Assembly: GCF_022605165.1 (NCBI RefSeq)
Contig: NC_063070.1
Location: 682,001 to 746,000, forward strand
Length of the DNA stretch: 64,000 bases
Reading direction: 5' to 3'
Origin: Purpureocillium takamizusanense
Lineage: Eukaryota > Ascomycota > Sordariomycetes > Hypocreales > Ophiocordycipitaceae
Part shown: one piece after another, positions 42,719 to 55,437 of the stretch
How positions within the stretch are numbered: the stretch's first letter is position 1
Layout of the letters: each line of letters opens with the position of its first letter
Notes under the pieces: model-generated
The model's input: only the letters and a program-made list of their open reading frames with translations
What the model was told of the DNA's origin: nothing
Databases searched by the model: none
Position numbers and translations under genes: made by a program

Positions 42719-44666
42719 TTACGTCGCCGGCTCAGTCGTTATGACAGATGTTTCCGCTCCCTTATTCTTGTCTGGCTTGCACCCGACCCCAACTGCCTGC
42801 TCCTCGCACCCATTATCATCTCCTTCCTCTGCTTGTGAGTGCAACGCGGCCAATCTTGCGCGTCGTTTCTCTAGCTTGGCCAGGCCCCGTGCCCTCTTGG
42901 CATCTAGTCTCTCCTGATCTTCGCGCAGTTGCTGAATCACCTTACTCTTTGCTCGAATCCTTCCTCCGTATTTCCAAAACATGAAGGGGATGGGAATGGT
43001 GATGACTTCGAGAAGACCAAGGAGCGTCCCCGCCCACTGTGGTGTCAACTTCTCGTACATCTGCGGCCCTGCTAATGGTAGCGTGCCACCAAAGACGCTT
43101 CGGATGACAGCGTTGCCAGCTAGGGCACTGGCAGCGTAGATGCCGTACGCCCCGGCAAGATAGTTGGAGCCGTATATAAAGCTAAGTGTGTTACCGAAGC
43201 CGAAGGGGATGCCAAAGGCGATGGGACCCGACCAGTGGATGCTAGTGGGAAGGCAAGTCCACGAGAAGCCGAGCTGCCCGACACTCGCCGATACCGCACC
43301 AATGGCCATGACGAGCGCCTGCGCCTCGGGCTGGACCTTGCCCGTATCCGGGTCGCGCGGCTGCGAGTTGATGAGCCGTCGCAGAAGCGGCTCCGCCACG
43401 ATGGCCGTCAAAGTACCGATACCGATTCCAATAAAGGCCAGCCCGGACGTGCCCGGCCCCCAGCCACGATGCTCGGAGAAGACGATAGGGTATGCCACAA
43501 AGCAGAGGTACAGAATGCCGTACACGATGGAGATCCAGGCATTCATGCACCACAGGATCGGTTCGTTGGCGAACAAGACGAAGGGCCGGCTCAGGTTGAC
43601 CTTGAGCAAGTGCACTGTCGAGACACGCTGGTCATACTGACACCAATATCTGGGGTCGTCCATCTCCTTACGCATTCGTGCCGCTTTGCGCTTCAGAATA
43701 GCCGGTGCATATGTCTCCTTGAGCGTCAACATGAGCGCAATGGTCAGACCGGCCATGATGAGGACGATCCAGTTGGCCCACCTCCATCCCAAATACTGGA
43801 AGACGAAACCACCGATAATTGGGCCAGTCACCGGCCCGTTGAGAGGCGCTACACCGAAAAGCGACATGCTCCGCGCAAGATAGTCCGGGTTGGACACGTC
43901 GACAACGCTGCCAGGAGCGTTGGAGATCATGACGGCACCGAAGAAGGCGCTGATGTCCTGGTCAGTGCATCGAGTCCCTCGGAGCTTTCGCACAAGGTAG
44001 TACATACCCGAAGAAGCGCGTCACAATGATGGTGGTCAACGACTGCGCGACGCCGCAGGGAATGATGAGGATTGCCCAAAGGCTCAAGCAGATCAGGTAC
44101 ACCGGCTGACGGCCATACAGCTCACTCAAAGGCGCAACGACTAAACTGCCCGCCGCCAGACCTAGCAGATACGTCGTCATGCCCAGGGTCACAATGGTCG
44201 TGCTGGTACCGAATTCGGCGATCAAGCCAGGTGTGGAGGACGTATAGCTGGTGCTGTACATGGTCGCAACCCAAGTCGCAAACGACACCACGAAAATGGT
44301 CCAACACCTATACCACAGCGGCCAGTACTTTGGGTTTTCCGCGTCATTCTCCTCGAAGATGACCTCGAACTCGGGGGGGCGAGAAGCTGCGCTGCCGGTG
44401 CTGACGACGCTGGTGCCCGTCTTGGTGTAGGTGATGGGTTCCCGTGCTTGGCGTTCCGCCTCGGTCGCGACATCAGGCGTCAGGGCGCGGCCAAGTGTCT
44501 CGTACAAGTCCTCATTGTCGAGGCGCTGGGTGTCGACGGACCGACGGCTGTGATTAGTACGGGTTCTGATGGCCTCGAAGTGAACCGAGTCGCCATCGGA
44601 AGACGAGGCGTACGTCTCACCCCCAGAGCTGGTCGGAGAGAGTGCTTTCTCAGGGTCTGGAGGCAT
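42719..44666 (-). CDS. DHA1-type MFS drug/polyamine exporter
   Basis: Exons 44008-44666 and 42719-43949 encode 629 residues. The product is a twelve-helix proton antiporter of the Tpo1/Flu1-like DHA1 group. An acidic/Ser-rich cytosolic N-terminus of about 120 residues ends in ENPKYWPLWYRCWTIFVVSF, the typical entry to TM1. The motif-A region is APLSELYGRQPVYL between TM2 and TM3. The splice junction restores TRFFG-AFFGAVMISNAPGSVV (TM4). TM5 carries the antiporter motif C, GPVTGPIIGGFV. A Lys/Arg-rich central loop (ILKRKAARMRKEMDD) separates the halves. The second half contains FANEPILWCMNAWISIVYGI, GLAFIGIGIGTLTA and YGSNYLAGAYGIYAASALAG. The intron (43950-44007) uses the ACATCAG acceptor; an earlier CAG breaks the frame. 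The start MPPDPEKALS is preferred over an ATG 37 codons upstream. Substrate unknown. Confidence 0.9.
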
Positions 44667-47600
44667 GTCGAGGACGAAGTCGGGTCTGCATCGGGCCAAT
44701 GGGACGACTCTTCCGGGTGAGATGAATCGATCGCGATGCAGGACAGTCGGGCGACTGAAGTGGTGAGCTGGGGGCACAATCTACGAGACTGAGAACGAGG
44801 CAGCAAGGCACAAGGCCGACCGACGAGGGAAAGAACCAAGGGAACAGCTGATTAATGACCCCTTGCGAGGTCCAAGGCGCCCCCTCCCGATAATCTAGCA
44901 TCTTGGGCCCCGTAACCGGCGTCGGCTCGAAACCGGACATAGCGCGGCACCAGCACCAGGTGGAGAGCGATCCATGTTGGCTGCCGACACGGAGCCTGAG
45001 CCGCAAGGGTTGGTCCGAGTGGCTCCATGTCCGCGGACAAGAGGACGGGCGTCGTACCCGGGGGCATACGGCTACATTGTGAGTAATTACAAGGAGATTT
45101 ATTTGTCTCCTCACTTGGCCAGTTGCGGTTTCTGTTACAATAGCAAGCCAGTCTTCACGGGGAGGCGGACAAATGATTCGGGCTCAGGTGGATTGGCCTG
45201 GGCCTCATTTGCCCGAAATGCTGCTGGCGGATTTTACACCGGCAAGTGCACACAGTCCGCGGTCGATGGGCCTTCGACACCTACATACTTACGTACGAAA
45301 TAGGTACGATTGGGTCTGCCCTCACGTCCGGCCACGGCCTCAACGATGTGAAGCGGGGGCGAGCGAGCCGCAGGCACTTGGGCGGGGCTGCGCAGCCCCT
45401 GTGCCGAGGCTTCAGGTTAATAATAAAAGTACTAATGCGACCAATGCCTGACCCAGGAAACGAGGGGGTCACCCTGGCCGATATACTCTTTTGCAGAAGG
45501 CGCTTACGAAGTTGATGCCGTCTTTTCGCAATGCTGATCCATGCGCAAACGCAATCTCTGCTTCCGAGAGACTAGCGACGTCGCCAGAGGGCGCAAAGAA
45601 AAAATAAAGAAAAAGAAAGGAAGAAAATATCGATTTTCGCCCCGCTGCCACGCGCGCCCCCACGAGAGAGACCCGCTGATGACTCGTAAGCGGGGTCGGA
45701 CAAGGCGAGCCTCATTTACATTTTCATTTGAGGCGCGGAGCGGAGGTCCGGGCTCGGATGTGGGCCTTGAACCCCACCTCCCGGGGAATTCGGATCTGGC
45801 ACCGGCACCGGCACCGGCCACGGGTTCTGGGTTGCACGGAGGTGTTGTGTTGACACGGGACTCGGCGTAGAGCATTCCGAGCCCGTTTAATCAAGAGCCA
45901 ATGGGTGCATTGGGTCCAATTGATATGTAATTCAGTCGTGCTGCGATGCGCCGTCCACGCTGGAAAGCCGAGGCGGGGTTCGAATGTGTGAGGTCACTGC
46001 CTGCTTGTGCTGCCGGCCTTCCGGATGCGATGACGGTTTGACAGAACAGATGAGACAGGATGGCTATCCTGCTGTTTCCATCCATACGAAAGCATACATG
46101 CCCCTTGAAAGAAGGACCAGCGTGGGTCGACTATCGCTTTCTCTACAGCCTGTGAGACTGCTGGGGTCAGTATCGTTTGTGGAGGTCGCAATGGTGTAGG
46201 GTAAGTCTGCACAGGACGCAACTGAGCACAAGGGGAAGTCCCTCGTGGCTTCCATACAGCTGTTTGGAGGAAAGCTACAAGCTATATGGCGTGGAAGCCT
46301 TTTTCGAGAGGGGGGAAACGAGAAAATGAGAGAGCCATGCGCATCGCGCTCAGCATCGGCCAAGTTCGTGGCCCCGACATTGAGCAATGAATGGGCAAGG
46401 TCAATGACCACAGTGAGACCGCGATGACCATTTTTCGTTATGTAGGACTCTCTCCGCAAGCTTAGGTACTTATCTTAACCGAAATCGACTTTTCGTTTCA
46501 AAGGCTTTGTGCTTTACAAGAGGAAAGGGGGCCGACGCAGACAGGCCCGGCCGGACTCGGCGTGTTACATAGGAAGCGCGCATACGTACTCAGTGACAAG
46601 GCCACCCTTTTTTCCACAAGGACGCCGCTGAGCAAGGCTTTCGGCGGCGACGGGTAAGATTCGTGACCTGTGCGTATAAGAGCCCTCCATGGTACATACA
46701 CTCAAGCTGGACGAGTCCTGTGCGCATGTAGCCGAGCGTCTTGCTTTCGTCAACCACCTCTTTACTAACATAGAGTTTAATACCAGGGCAGCAGAGCTAT
46801 CCTCACCGGGGCCAAAGCGGAATCCCGTTCGTCGTAAACAAGCGACAGGCATCGACGCACCCGAGCAGACGCAGCCCAACGGCGTGTCCACGAAGAAGCA
46901 GATGCCAACGATACCGCCAGAGAAGGTCAGCCCTGCTGGGTCAGTCACGCATGCCGAGACTGGCCGGTCGATTCGAAAACGGGGGCCGGACGCACTCTCA
47001 AGAGCCTTCACGTCGGTTGACGTGCTTTGAAAGGCATGCGAATATCATGCAGTGCGCGCTGTCAAACGCGAGGTGGAGGCACAGCGGCACGGGCAGAGGC
47101 AGCATCGAAATGATCAGCTCCGACCAGCCTAGCTAGTCATTCTCCGCGGCCCCGTCGTCGCGAAATGATCTGCCGACCCGGCTGCCCGTTCACAAACTTG
47201 AACAGGCCCCCCAGCACCGACGCCAATCTTTCGACGCGTCTCTTCGCTTGGGGCTAGAAGAGTTGTAGATCTCGGTGTGTGCCCTTTCCATATATACAAT
47301 TGGCAGCGGTTTCTCGGAGCTCGGCAGAAACGTTGGCAGTGACGGAAGCCTCATCTATCCGCGCAAGCATGAACTGTGTGCGCCATAATGCCGCTGTGAA
47401 TGCGTGTTGGCTCGGATGCCTTCTGTTTGACGGACACTAGTCGCAGATGGCTGCTAGTAGAGTGTTTGGTGCTTCTAAAGACTGTACGAAACGGCATGCA
47501 CCACCCTTTCTGGGCGAGATTTACAGTCCCAAGACTTGCTACTTTAGGATAGAAGAGAGAAACATGGAAGGGTGTGATCGAAGCAAAGGCCCGTCTGGTG

Positions 47601-48023
47601 ATAGACAGCGGGAACGTCCTGCTCGATAGTAGCATGTCTATTTCATGGGGGGACACGCTGTCGGACACCGCTGAAGAGTTGCAGCCTTGCGGGTGGGCTG
47701 TCAAGGGCGCGGAGGGCATGATGATGGCCGTCACGGCACCAAAGCAACGGGCCTAGATGAATCGACGCACGTCGACATCGGAGAGAAACGCCACCGCAGA
47801 TGTGGTGTCGGTCCCGTGGGCAGAGCACGGCAACGTGCCTCCTATGGTCAGCAACGCACGCTACGAGTCCCGTGCCACACGTCTTACACCTGGTTGCTCT
47901 TGTTTACGCCTCTGCTTCCTTTTCTTTGGCGTCTGCACACCACGATCTCACCGCCGTCAGCTCCCGACTGCAAGATGTAGTAGTGGCCGCGGCTTGCTTC
48001 GGTGAGACAAGAGTGTGTCGTAT

Positions 48024-48034
48024 GTACGAAGTAC
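48024..48034. repeat. GTACGAAGTAC quasi-palindrome, copy 5 (reverse)
   Basis: Exact reverse-oriented copy in the gene-poor region, extended by GTAT on the left and GTGC on the right. Confidence 0.7.
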
Positions 48035-49842
48035 GTGCAGACGCTAGGTGTTGATGCATGATAAGCGAAAACCACCCGAGCTACGGTAAGTGAAGGCGGT
48101 CTGGGAGGTCCCTCATGTCTACGGACCATCATACTCAAGTTACCGGGGCGCGGCTCACGGAACGACCCTGGCTGCCTGCATGTCGACCGGCTCTGCGCGA
48201 AACAGTGTTGCATGCGCGCCGTCGCGTTGAGATGCCGCAAATGCCGTGGCTGCTGGACGCCCACAGCACACGCGCGCCAAAAGAAGTGGTAATGCAGGAC
48301 GGACTGAGTGCGCTTTGTCCGCTGGCATGGCCCGAAACACGCTGAACGAAGGCGCACCTAGTCGCGCGCCGCCGCTCGGTGACTTCCACCATTCACCCAT
48401 GACGGATCATCGCGTCAACTCGCAGGGCTCGTACCCCAGAAACGAGGCCGAGGGATGCACTTGACGGGGAATTGTCAGCTTGTCACTGGCAGCAAATCAC
48501 TCTCTTGATGTGTTTCCCTTCTGCTTATCATTCTGGTAAAGGAAGCGGTCCACCGCTCCCTGGAGATTTTGTTGACAGGATGCTGAACTCGATGGAACAA
48601 TGCGTTCGGCTCCCCGCCGGGAACGAGCGCCGGTTCCGATTGACTTCCCGCAACAGACCGCGTTGTGACGTGGAACCGCTCCCGCATGTGTTGTGGAACG
48701 CTGAAGTACAAGTACACCCACAACGGGCAGAGGGCTTTGACAGATAACCAGCAGAGGCGCAGTCGAGGTTCGTGTCGCTGACCCGTCGGACGGCATGTCA
48801 CCAGGGCCCATCCTGTGGCCGTCCGACTCAAGCACGTTGCCCGGTTGAATTTGCCCGTCGCGAACTAAGGAAGCGCGCATCGAGCGTCTTCTCGCTGGGC
48901 GTGCCGAAGACCGCGAAAGATACGGCTAGGGCTGCATCTCGATGAAGCTATTGCCTCAGAGGTGGCGCGGGGACGGCGGCACCTGCGGGTCACGTTGGCG
49001 ACTTGCTGGGATGTGGAGCGTTTCAGCCTTCCCGAAGCGCGATGCAAGTCATGACAGGCTGTCAGACACAGGCGGCTCTCTCGTGCAGCGACGAGAGGCG
49101 TGACAAGCCGCCTTCACTCGCGCCGGACAGCAGAAATGAACCCCAACCCAGCCTGACTGCGAAGTCGCCCAAACGAGTAATCTCCAGGAAGCTCCAGAGT
49201 ACAGCCTAAGACGGAGACTGCCCCTCTTGGCAGTGGGCTGGAACCGTTGGCTGTCACCTAGATCGAGATGATTGACCGTGACGATGGCGGATACCTTGGC
49301 CGGATCGAATTGTACGGTCCGGCTGGCTCTGCCCGTTCGCTCGATTCGTCTCCCGACATTAAACGGGCAATGGTGAGTGACTTTTCTTGACGCCGCAAGG
49401 TTCCGCGTGCCCATCTCGTCATGCCGAAACCCACGAGCCGAGATACGACAGCCTGGTTGCCTGGTGCATACAGTGAGTGAATGGGGCATGCTATTTCTGT
49501 CTCGCTCGCCCTTCTGTCCTTTGAGCAAGACGCGGTCGAAGCTGTCCCTCCTCCCACCATGAGGTTGGATTGGCAGGCCGCGACCGCCCAGCACCCGTGC
49601 GTGGTGCCACGGCGACCTCGTCCGAATCGGGCGTTGGGCGGCCTAACTTGCCACATCCCGGGGGCGTGGTGGCATGAGGCGCGGAGATTACACCGGCGTC
49701 GGCAGGGGAGTGCCAATGCTATCGCGGCGGCATGTGAGAGCGATGGCACGTTGCCCGAGCGCAGCTGGACAGGCTGCTCACGGTGCTGGCCTCGGTACCA
49801 CGTATGCGTCTCTGTCGGACTGCCCTTTGCGCCCCTGATGAA

Positions 49843-49843
<1 letters not shown>

Positions 49844-49886
<43 letters not shown>
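49844..49886. repeat. (TGC)14 trinucleotide microsatellite
   Basis: Fourteen uninterrupted TGC units. In one frame it would encode a run of 14 Cys inside a doubtful 137-codon frame (49481-49894). No gene is supported here, so it is treated as an intergenic microsatellite. Confidence 0.85.
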
Positions 49887-49888
<2 letters not shown>

Positions 49889-50703
49889 CGCTAGGAGACA
49901 GGGGAGGGGAGAGTCACGGCGGCGGAGTCACGGAGGCGGCGGAGGCGGCGGCGGAATCGCGGGACCAAGCCAAGACACGGCCGCCTGGGAGGGGAGGAAA
50001 GGCGGAAAAGCCACGACGACGGCCGTGGAGGCGAACCGCCACGTCACTAGCCACACTAGAGGGTCTGGACAGGTCCATCGAGTGGATGGAAGCGCTGCGA
50101 CACGCAAAAGATCATCAGAGGGGCTCATGTGGGTTGACGCGACCTTGCCGGGAAGAGTCGCAAATATGTCGATCAGGTGTGGCTTTCGTCACCAATTTGC
50201 CACACTTCGAAGGTGGGGAGAAATCTCGGACAGCAGGCGCTGAGCCACACCGGCCACCAGCCAGCTCCTGGTCGTCAGGTGGTGTTGTCGTGTATGCTGT
50301 ATGTCCTCGGACCACTCACTGACAACAAGGACGACTGTGAGGGGCGTCAACCCCAGTCCTCACCACTGTCACAGTAGTCACCCCAGACCAACATCATTCG
50401 CCCTTCACCGCTGTGCTGTGGCCTTGCGACTCGTGGCGCCGGCTGATGTGCAGCGGCAACATGGTCGAATCGTCACTTCCCGGACCGTACGTGCAGCAGT
50501 AGTAACCGACCACTAAAAGCATTGCACGGGCACCGTCCTGTGGTAGATGTTATGCTTGTTGGTAGCGACTCTGTAGTGCCCGTGGTAAGCTCGTCAGGAC
50601 CAGCCGATGTCCATGTCCACCACGGGCCGTCGTCAGCCGTGTTTTATCGTCAATGAGCCAGCAGCCCGTCTCGGTCGGCCTGGCCCGCATTAGACGCGCA
50701 TCT

Positions 50704-50714
50704 GTACTTCGTAC
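50704..50714. repeat. GTACTTCGTAC quasi-palindrome, copy 6
   Basis: Exact copy in the gene-poor region, followed by GGCACGGCGG. Confidence 0.7.
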
Positions 50715-52882
50715 GGCACGGCGGCGCGGAGGACGAAACCCAGCGACAAAGCAATCTTGACATCTGGCGCGCCCATAGCCGACGGCAGATGTTGCGGGCT
50801 GCTCATCGGACTGGCCGGACGCACAGCCCGGAGATCGACAAGGCTGGACCCAAAGGGTTGTGCAAAACAATGTGCGCCGACGGTGCAGATCCGCAAACAC
50901 GGACAGTGACGAGTGGGAAGCGACGAACGTTGCGCTTGTCGTTGGACTCCAATAGCGTGTCAGAGGTCGTGCAACGGCGCCCATCGAGGCCAGGGACCGC
51001 GCCACTAATGCTGGACTTGGACAGAAAGTCCACCAGCACAGCCACACGGAGTCAGTTGTTCCAACCAACTCAATGGCTGCGCATCGTGTTTGGCGGGCGC
51101 GATCAATTCGCACTGCAGGAGCACGCCGCGTACCCAGGTCAATATGATGTCAAAGGGACGTTGCGATTTGGGCCATCTGCACCGGTTAGAGAGATAAAAA
51201 AAAAGTTAGCAAAGACTTTGTCGCCGCCGCTCAGCGAGCCAGGCTGTTTTGGTGGATGAGACGGGCCGGTCAGTGGCACGCCGCCCACATGGGCTTGGGT
51301 GTCACCGACGCCTCTTCGGTCCGTGGCTGCAGGCGACGTAACAGACGGATGGGCGATGGTTCGCTCGTGTCACCGTGCATTGTCGTACATGAGCCCCGGG
51401 CCATGGATCTCTGCGACTGTGGCGAGAGCTCTGCTTTTGGGCATGCATTTGAGAGAAGGCACCAGACCTGTCGTATGGACGGACGAGCAAGCTGACGAGG
51501 CGTTGGTCACGTCGAGGGGCCTGGTCTGGCAACGCGTCAGTCGAGACAAGGAAACGAGAGGCTTGACAGCTGAGGGTTCATCTAGGCGGGCACTGGGCGG
51601 CATCAGCTCTGGCGCACCTCAAAAAGGTCTGCTGTGAGTAGAGTCGCCGACATAGTTGCCGGAAGAATTGTGTGGTTGCCAGCTGTCGGCGACGGACATG
51701 CTCTGATGCTGCTTTGGTGGTGGTAGAAGTGATGGAAGTGGTGGCGGGTGTGGATGGCGGGTGTGGATGGTGGTTGGTGGCGGCGGCGGATTGGCTCTCT
51801 CGCGTGCAAGCTAGGATGAACGACGTGCACCGGGGGAGGGGGAGGGGGGAGGCACCAGCCACAGTGGCACGGCTTGTACGATAGACGCACATCTAACCTC
51901 ATTCATTAGACGACCTGCGAAGAGCTTATGGCTTGTAGGTATGCGTATCTACCTGCATGCCTACACTGCCTAGTACTTTTCTAATTGACAGGGAAGATGC
52001 CCGGAGATGTACTTGTCGCGTCGACGTACAACAGGGGTAGGTCGTGGCTCTGCGGCAGATGTCCGATGGAAACCCGTGAGAGGCCGGCCATGGGGAGCTC
52101 GTATTGCACTCCCGAACACTGCAGGTAGGGCAGAGATTGTCCCATCCACACACAGTTCCTCTCGGGCGACGAGAAGACGTCGACGTCTCCTGGTATCCAG
52201 CGCAAGTGTCGCCACTGTCTTCCGCGACCCTTGTCGCAGCTGGGCGCCGTACGAAGGAGGTAGGTACCAACGTGAGGTATCGACCACCAAAAAAAAAGTT
52301 CACTCTGGTGCCCTGTCGGGCGAGATGGCGGGGTGGGCATAGCACCCCCATTCTCATTCACTGGCTCAAACGCCCCGGGTAAGGAGACACGCCCCGTGGC
52401 TCCCAATTCAGTGGCTCTCGTGGCACCATCTCTGGCGGGGTGCCCACCTCGGCCACCTCAGTGTCAAGGCCAGATGCGTCTCGTGTCGCGCACTAACAAT
52501 TAAATTAAGCTATGGGCGTTTTGCCCCCCCCCCCCCTTGGCGGACGACGTGCTAGCGCCGACAGGGGTTGTGTTCGAGAGCGTCCTGGCCCTCCCGGGCT
52601 CCATCTTCCATGCCAGCCCTCGCTGCAAGTCGCTGGGCATTGCGCCTGCCTGCCCCATTCAGGCCGCAGGTGCGAGCAACGTCCGGCTCGGCCATGGCCT
52701 GCGGAAGTGGACGCTGAGCGCGCGCGTGTGATGAGTTGGGAGTTGCAAGGGGAAGGTCGTGGTGCACTTGCTGAGGCGAGACGAAGCGAGGCGAGGCAGA
52801 GGGGCCTCGTACGAGCACGAGTACAAGTTAGCAAGTACCTGTTTAGTGAGGCACCGCTCTGACTGGAGTCTGCACTCCGCAG

Positions 52883-52900
52883 GTACTTCGTACTTCGTAC
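52883..52900. repeat. Tandem GTACTTCGTACTTCGTAC, copies 7-8
   Basis: Two overlapping copies of the quasi-palindrome share one GTAC, giving an 18-bp element. This is the only tandem example in the window, about 2.5 kb upstream of the CP2-factor start codon. Confidence 0.75.
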
Positions 52901-54000
52901 CTCTAATTCTGAATCTTGAGGACGGTGGTTATGGTGTGCGCTGAAGCGTGCAGCTGCTGCGGTGGAATCGTTGGACAGCAGGAGCCCCTGGATCGCGTCA
53001 TACTTACTACTACCTACCCCTACAAAAAAAAAAAGGGCTTGTATGTGAATCGCCCAGGCATTGGCGGCTGTTAAGCTTAGTACTAAGGTATCTACAGTAT
53101 ACCTGCCTTGCCCTGGACAAAGAACCAGTTCGCCGAGCACGCACTGAGTGGCTAGACAGATAAATGAGGGGGCTGAGTCGGCGCGGGCGCTGCGATGCCA
53201 GAGAAAAAAACACAAGGAACGACGTGGACATCAGGAGGTATGTGCTGTCATTGTCCCGATGTACCCGCGCTGGCATTGTACATACCTCAATTGACGGCAA
53301 GTCTTCCCCATCGTACCTGCCCTGCCCAAGCAGCCAAAGGCAGGCAATTCCCTAGCAGACGGCGCCAAAAGTCGGTCTCGCTGGGCTCCTCGTCGTTCCT
53401 TCTCTATCGCGCGCGCTGGACTCGCCAACCGCCACACCCCCCCTGGTCCCAAGACGGCCGCAGACTGTTCATTTTACGTCGAACAAGTACTCGCGTGGCC
53501 TTGCCAGAAGTCTTCGTCTCAAGCAAGGGCGAGGCAGGTACGGAGCTACCTACCTACCTTAGTAGTACCTTAGCATTTGTACCTTGCCTGCCTTCCTTAC
53601 CTTGGGGACTTGTTGGAGGGGCGGCAAGACGCCGAATCCTCCCAAGCCCAGGCCAACCCTATTTAGTCGCTTCGCAGCGGAGTACCTCCGGGCTACTGCT
53701 GACCTCTGCCTCCTCATGCTCTCCACCGGGCTGTCCTCATAATTTGCAGCATAAGGTGGTACCTGAGGGTAATGATAATTCACACGGGCAGCATCCCCCA
53801 TCCCCTGGCTTATTTACTTTTGCCCTTTTCGGCGGCGACTGTGGTCTTTCGCATGGTGCCAGATGGATGCACGAAGGCAAAGGCATAGACGTCTGCGTGC
53901 CACTGGCAGCTCTCTCTCTCTCTCATCGCATGTATTGTTGGTAGATGACCTCCACCACCCTCAACTCCATCGTCCACACACATCCGTTGCCGCCCCTCTG

Positions 54001-54035
54001 CCCAGCCCAGCCCATCCCATCCCATCCCATCCCAT
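54001..54035. repeat. (CCCAG)2(CCCAT)5 pentanucleotide array
   Basis: Two CCCAG units followed by five CCCAT units, about 1.4 kb upstream of the CP2-factor start codon. Confidence 0.75.
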
Positions 54036-54639
54036 GCCCTTCAAGCCACCGGGCGCAACGTCCGGACGCCGCTTGCACTGCAAAGACGTGCACGGCGCTT
54101 GGTCTTCATCCCGGCCTCCCTCAAGGCACCTACCTATGTACATACCCACTGTTGAATTACGGTTCGGTGCGCTTTTCAGAGGTTGAGCGTGTGCCGCACC
54201 CCGGCTCCCCACGACACGCCTCTTCGCCACAGTCGTCGCTCCTTAGCAATCGTTCGTTGCCTTTTTAAGAGCCGTCCCGTCGTCGTCGGCCATCCTTCTC
54301 CCCACTCCCCACAGCGCCCGCTCCGCTCTTGGCCCTTGTAGGTCACGCCCTATAGTACTGCCTACCTTGGTGCGCTCGCCGCCCCCCGATTCCCAGCCCT
54401 TGGAGTACAGCAAAGAAGCGACGTGGATAGAGCCCTGCTCACCCCGGCCTTGCGTAAAGCTCTCTACGCCCCAGCCTCGACAAAACATCTGCGGACCAAG
54501 ACGCCTTCGTTTTGACCTGCAGACCGTGAGCTGTCCGCGAGTGGGTGCTGAGTGCCTGGCTGCAGCTACGACGACCTGTCCGGCCGCCAGATTAGTCGTG
54601 CAGTGCGGCGTGCCGTTGCCCAGATTCAGCCCTCGACAC

Positions 54640-54720
54640 TACTTATTCACTACCTACCTAGCCTCACCATACCTAAGGCATCTTAACCAGCCTGCCTGCC
54701 TGCCTGCCTTACCTCGCCCA
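54640..54720. repeat. TACC-word and (CCTG)n island
   Basis: Contains ACTACCTACCTAG, ATACCTAAGG and four CCTG units followed by CCTTACC. Related in word use to the 15720-16215 island and lies in the probable leader/promoter of the CP2-factor gene. Confidence 0.55.
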
Positions 54721-55437
54721 GGGCCCAAGAGGTCGATTACAGCGCATTGTGTCGTGTGCGATACGACCAGCCGCAAGCCATCGCGACGGACGCCCTCTCT
54801 CTCACCCTCGACATTTTCCGCCGCGGCTCGACGCGTTCACACCCCCCCGGGCCTCGTCTGATCCCTTACCCTGGGCTCCCGCTCGTCGCATCGAATCGAC
54901 CATACCATACCTAGCACCCGAGCCACGGCGAGCCACCAGGTCCAGGTCCACTGGAGACCCAGGCCTCCTGGTGCAACCTTCAAATCGGCACCATCGCCCA
55001 CCCCCGTCCACCCGCCCTGGTCCGTCTGTCCTTCGCTTCAACCTTACAAGCAGCCCCCACTTGCTCGACCTCCGACATCCTCTCCCACCGCCAAGCCTCA
55101 GCTTCTTTTCTACCTTCCTCTAGCTTCCTCCTTTCATCAACAACCGTCGCTCGTTTCTTCCTTCCGTCGTCTCGACTGTTGCTGGCCTTTTCTTCTTCCT
55201 GATTTCCCTCGTAACTGCCGTGGACCGCCCCAAACTCTTGCGCCCGCCTGCCTCCTGCCAACCACGGCCTTGTCCATGGGACTCTTCGACACCGCCTAAA
55301 CAAGTCATCGCGACTGCAGAAGCAGCACTTCCGCCTCTGCACTGAGACCTACACGTGACGGCGACGGGTTCGCCAACCGCTTGCAAGACCCGAACAGACC
55401 TGCCGTCTCGACGGCCTCGCCCTCGTCTGGTGCTACC

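Larger units (their letters stand above)
44667..55437. other. 10.8-kb gene-poor region upstream of the CP2 factor
   Basis: No convincing protein gene lies between the MFS start codon (44666, minus) and the CP2-factor start codon (55438, plus). Open frames up to about 236 codons occur on both strands, often opposite each other (for example 46565-47011 minus and 46689-47030 plus), and look composition-driven. The region holds quasi-palindrome copies (48024, 50704, 52883), a (TGC)14 tract (49844-49886), a C10 run near 52524-52537, (CCCAT)5 (54011-54035) and GGTA/TACC islands. The last 1.1 kb is CT-rich, likely a long leader. Long promoters, lncRNAs or decayed genes are all possible. Confidence 0.5.

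Noticed and set aside
49481..49894. 137-codon frame with a 14-Cys run
   Set aside because: The Cys run is just the TGC microsatellite; the rest has no protein features.
52505..53215. 236-codon minus-strand frame in the gene-poor region
   Set aside because: Ser/Arg/Ala-rich, ends in a C10/G10 homopolymer, and spans the tandem quasi-palindrome; no family.
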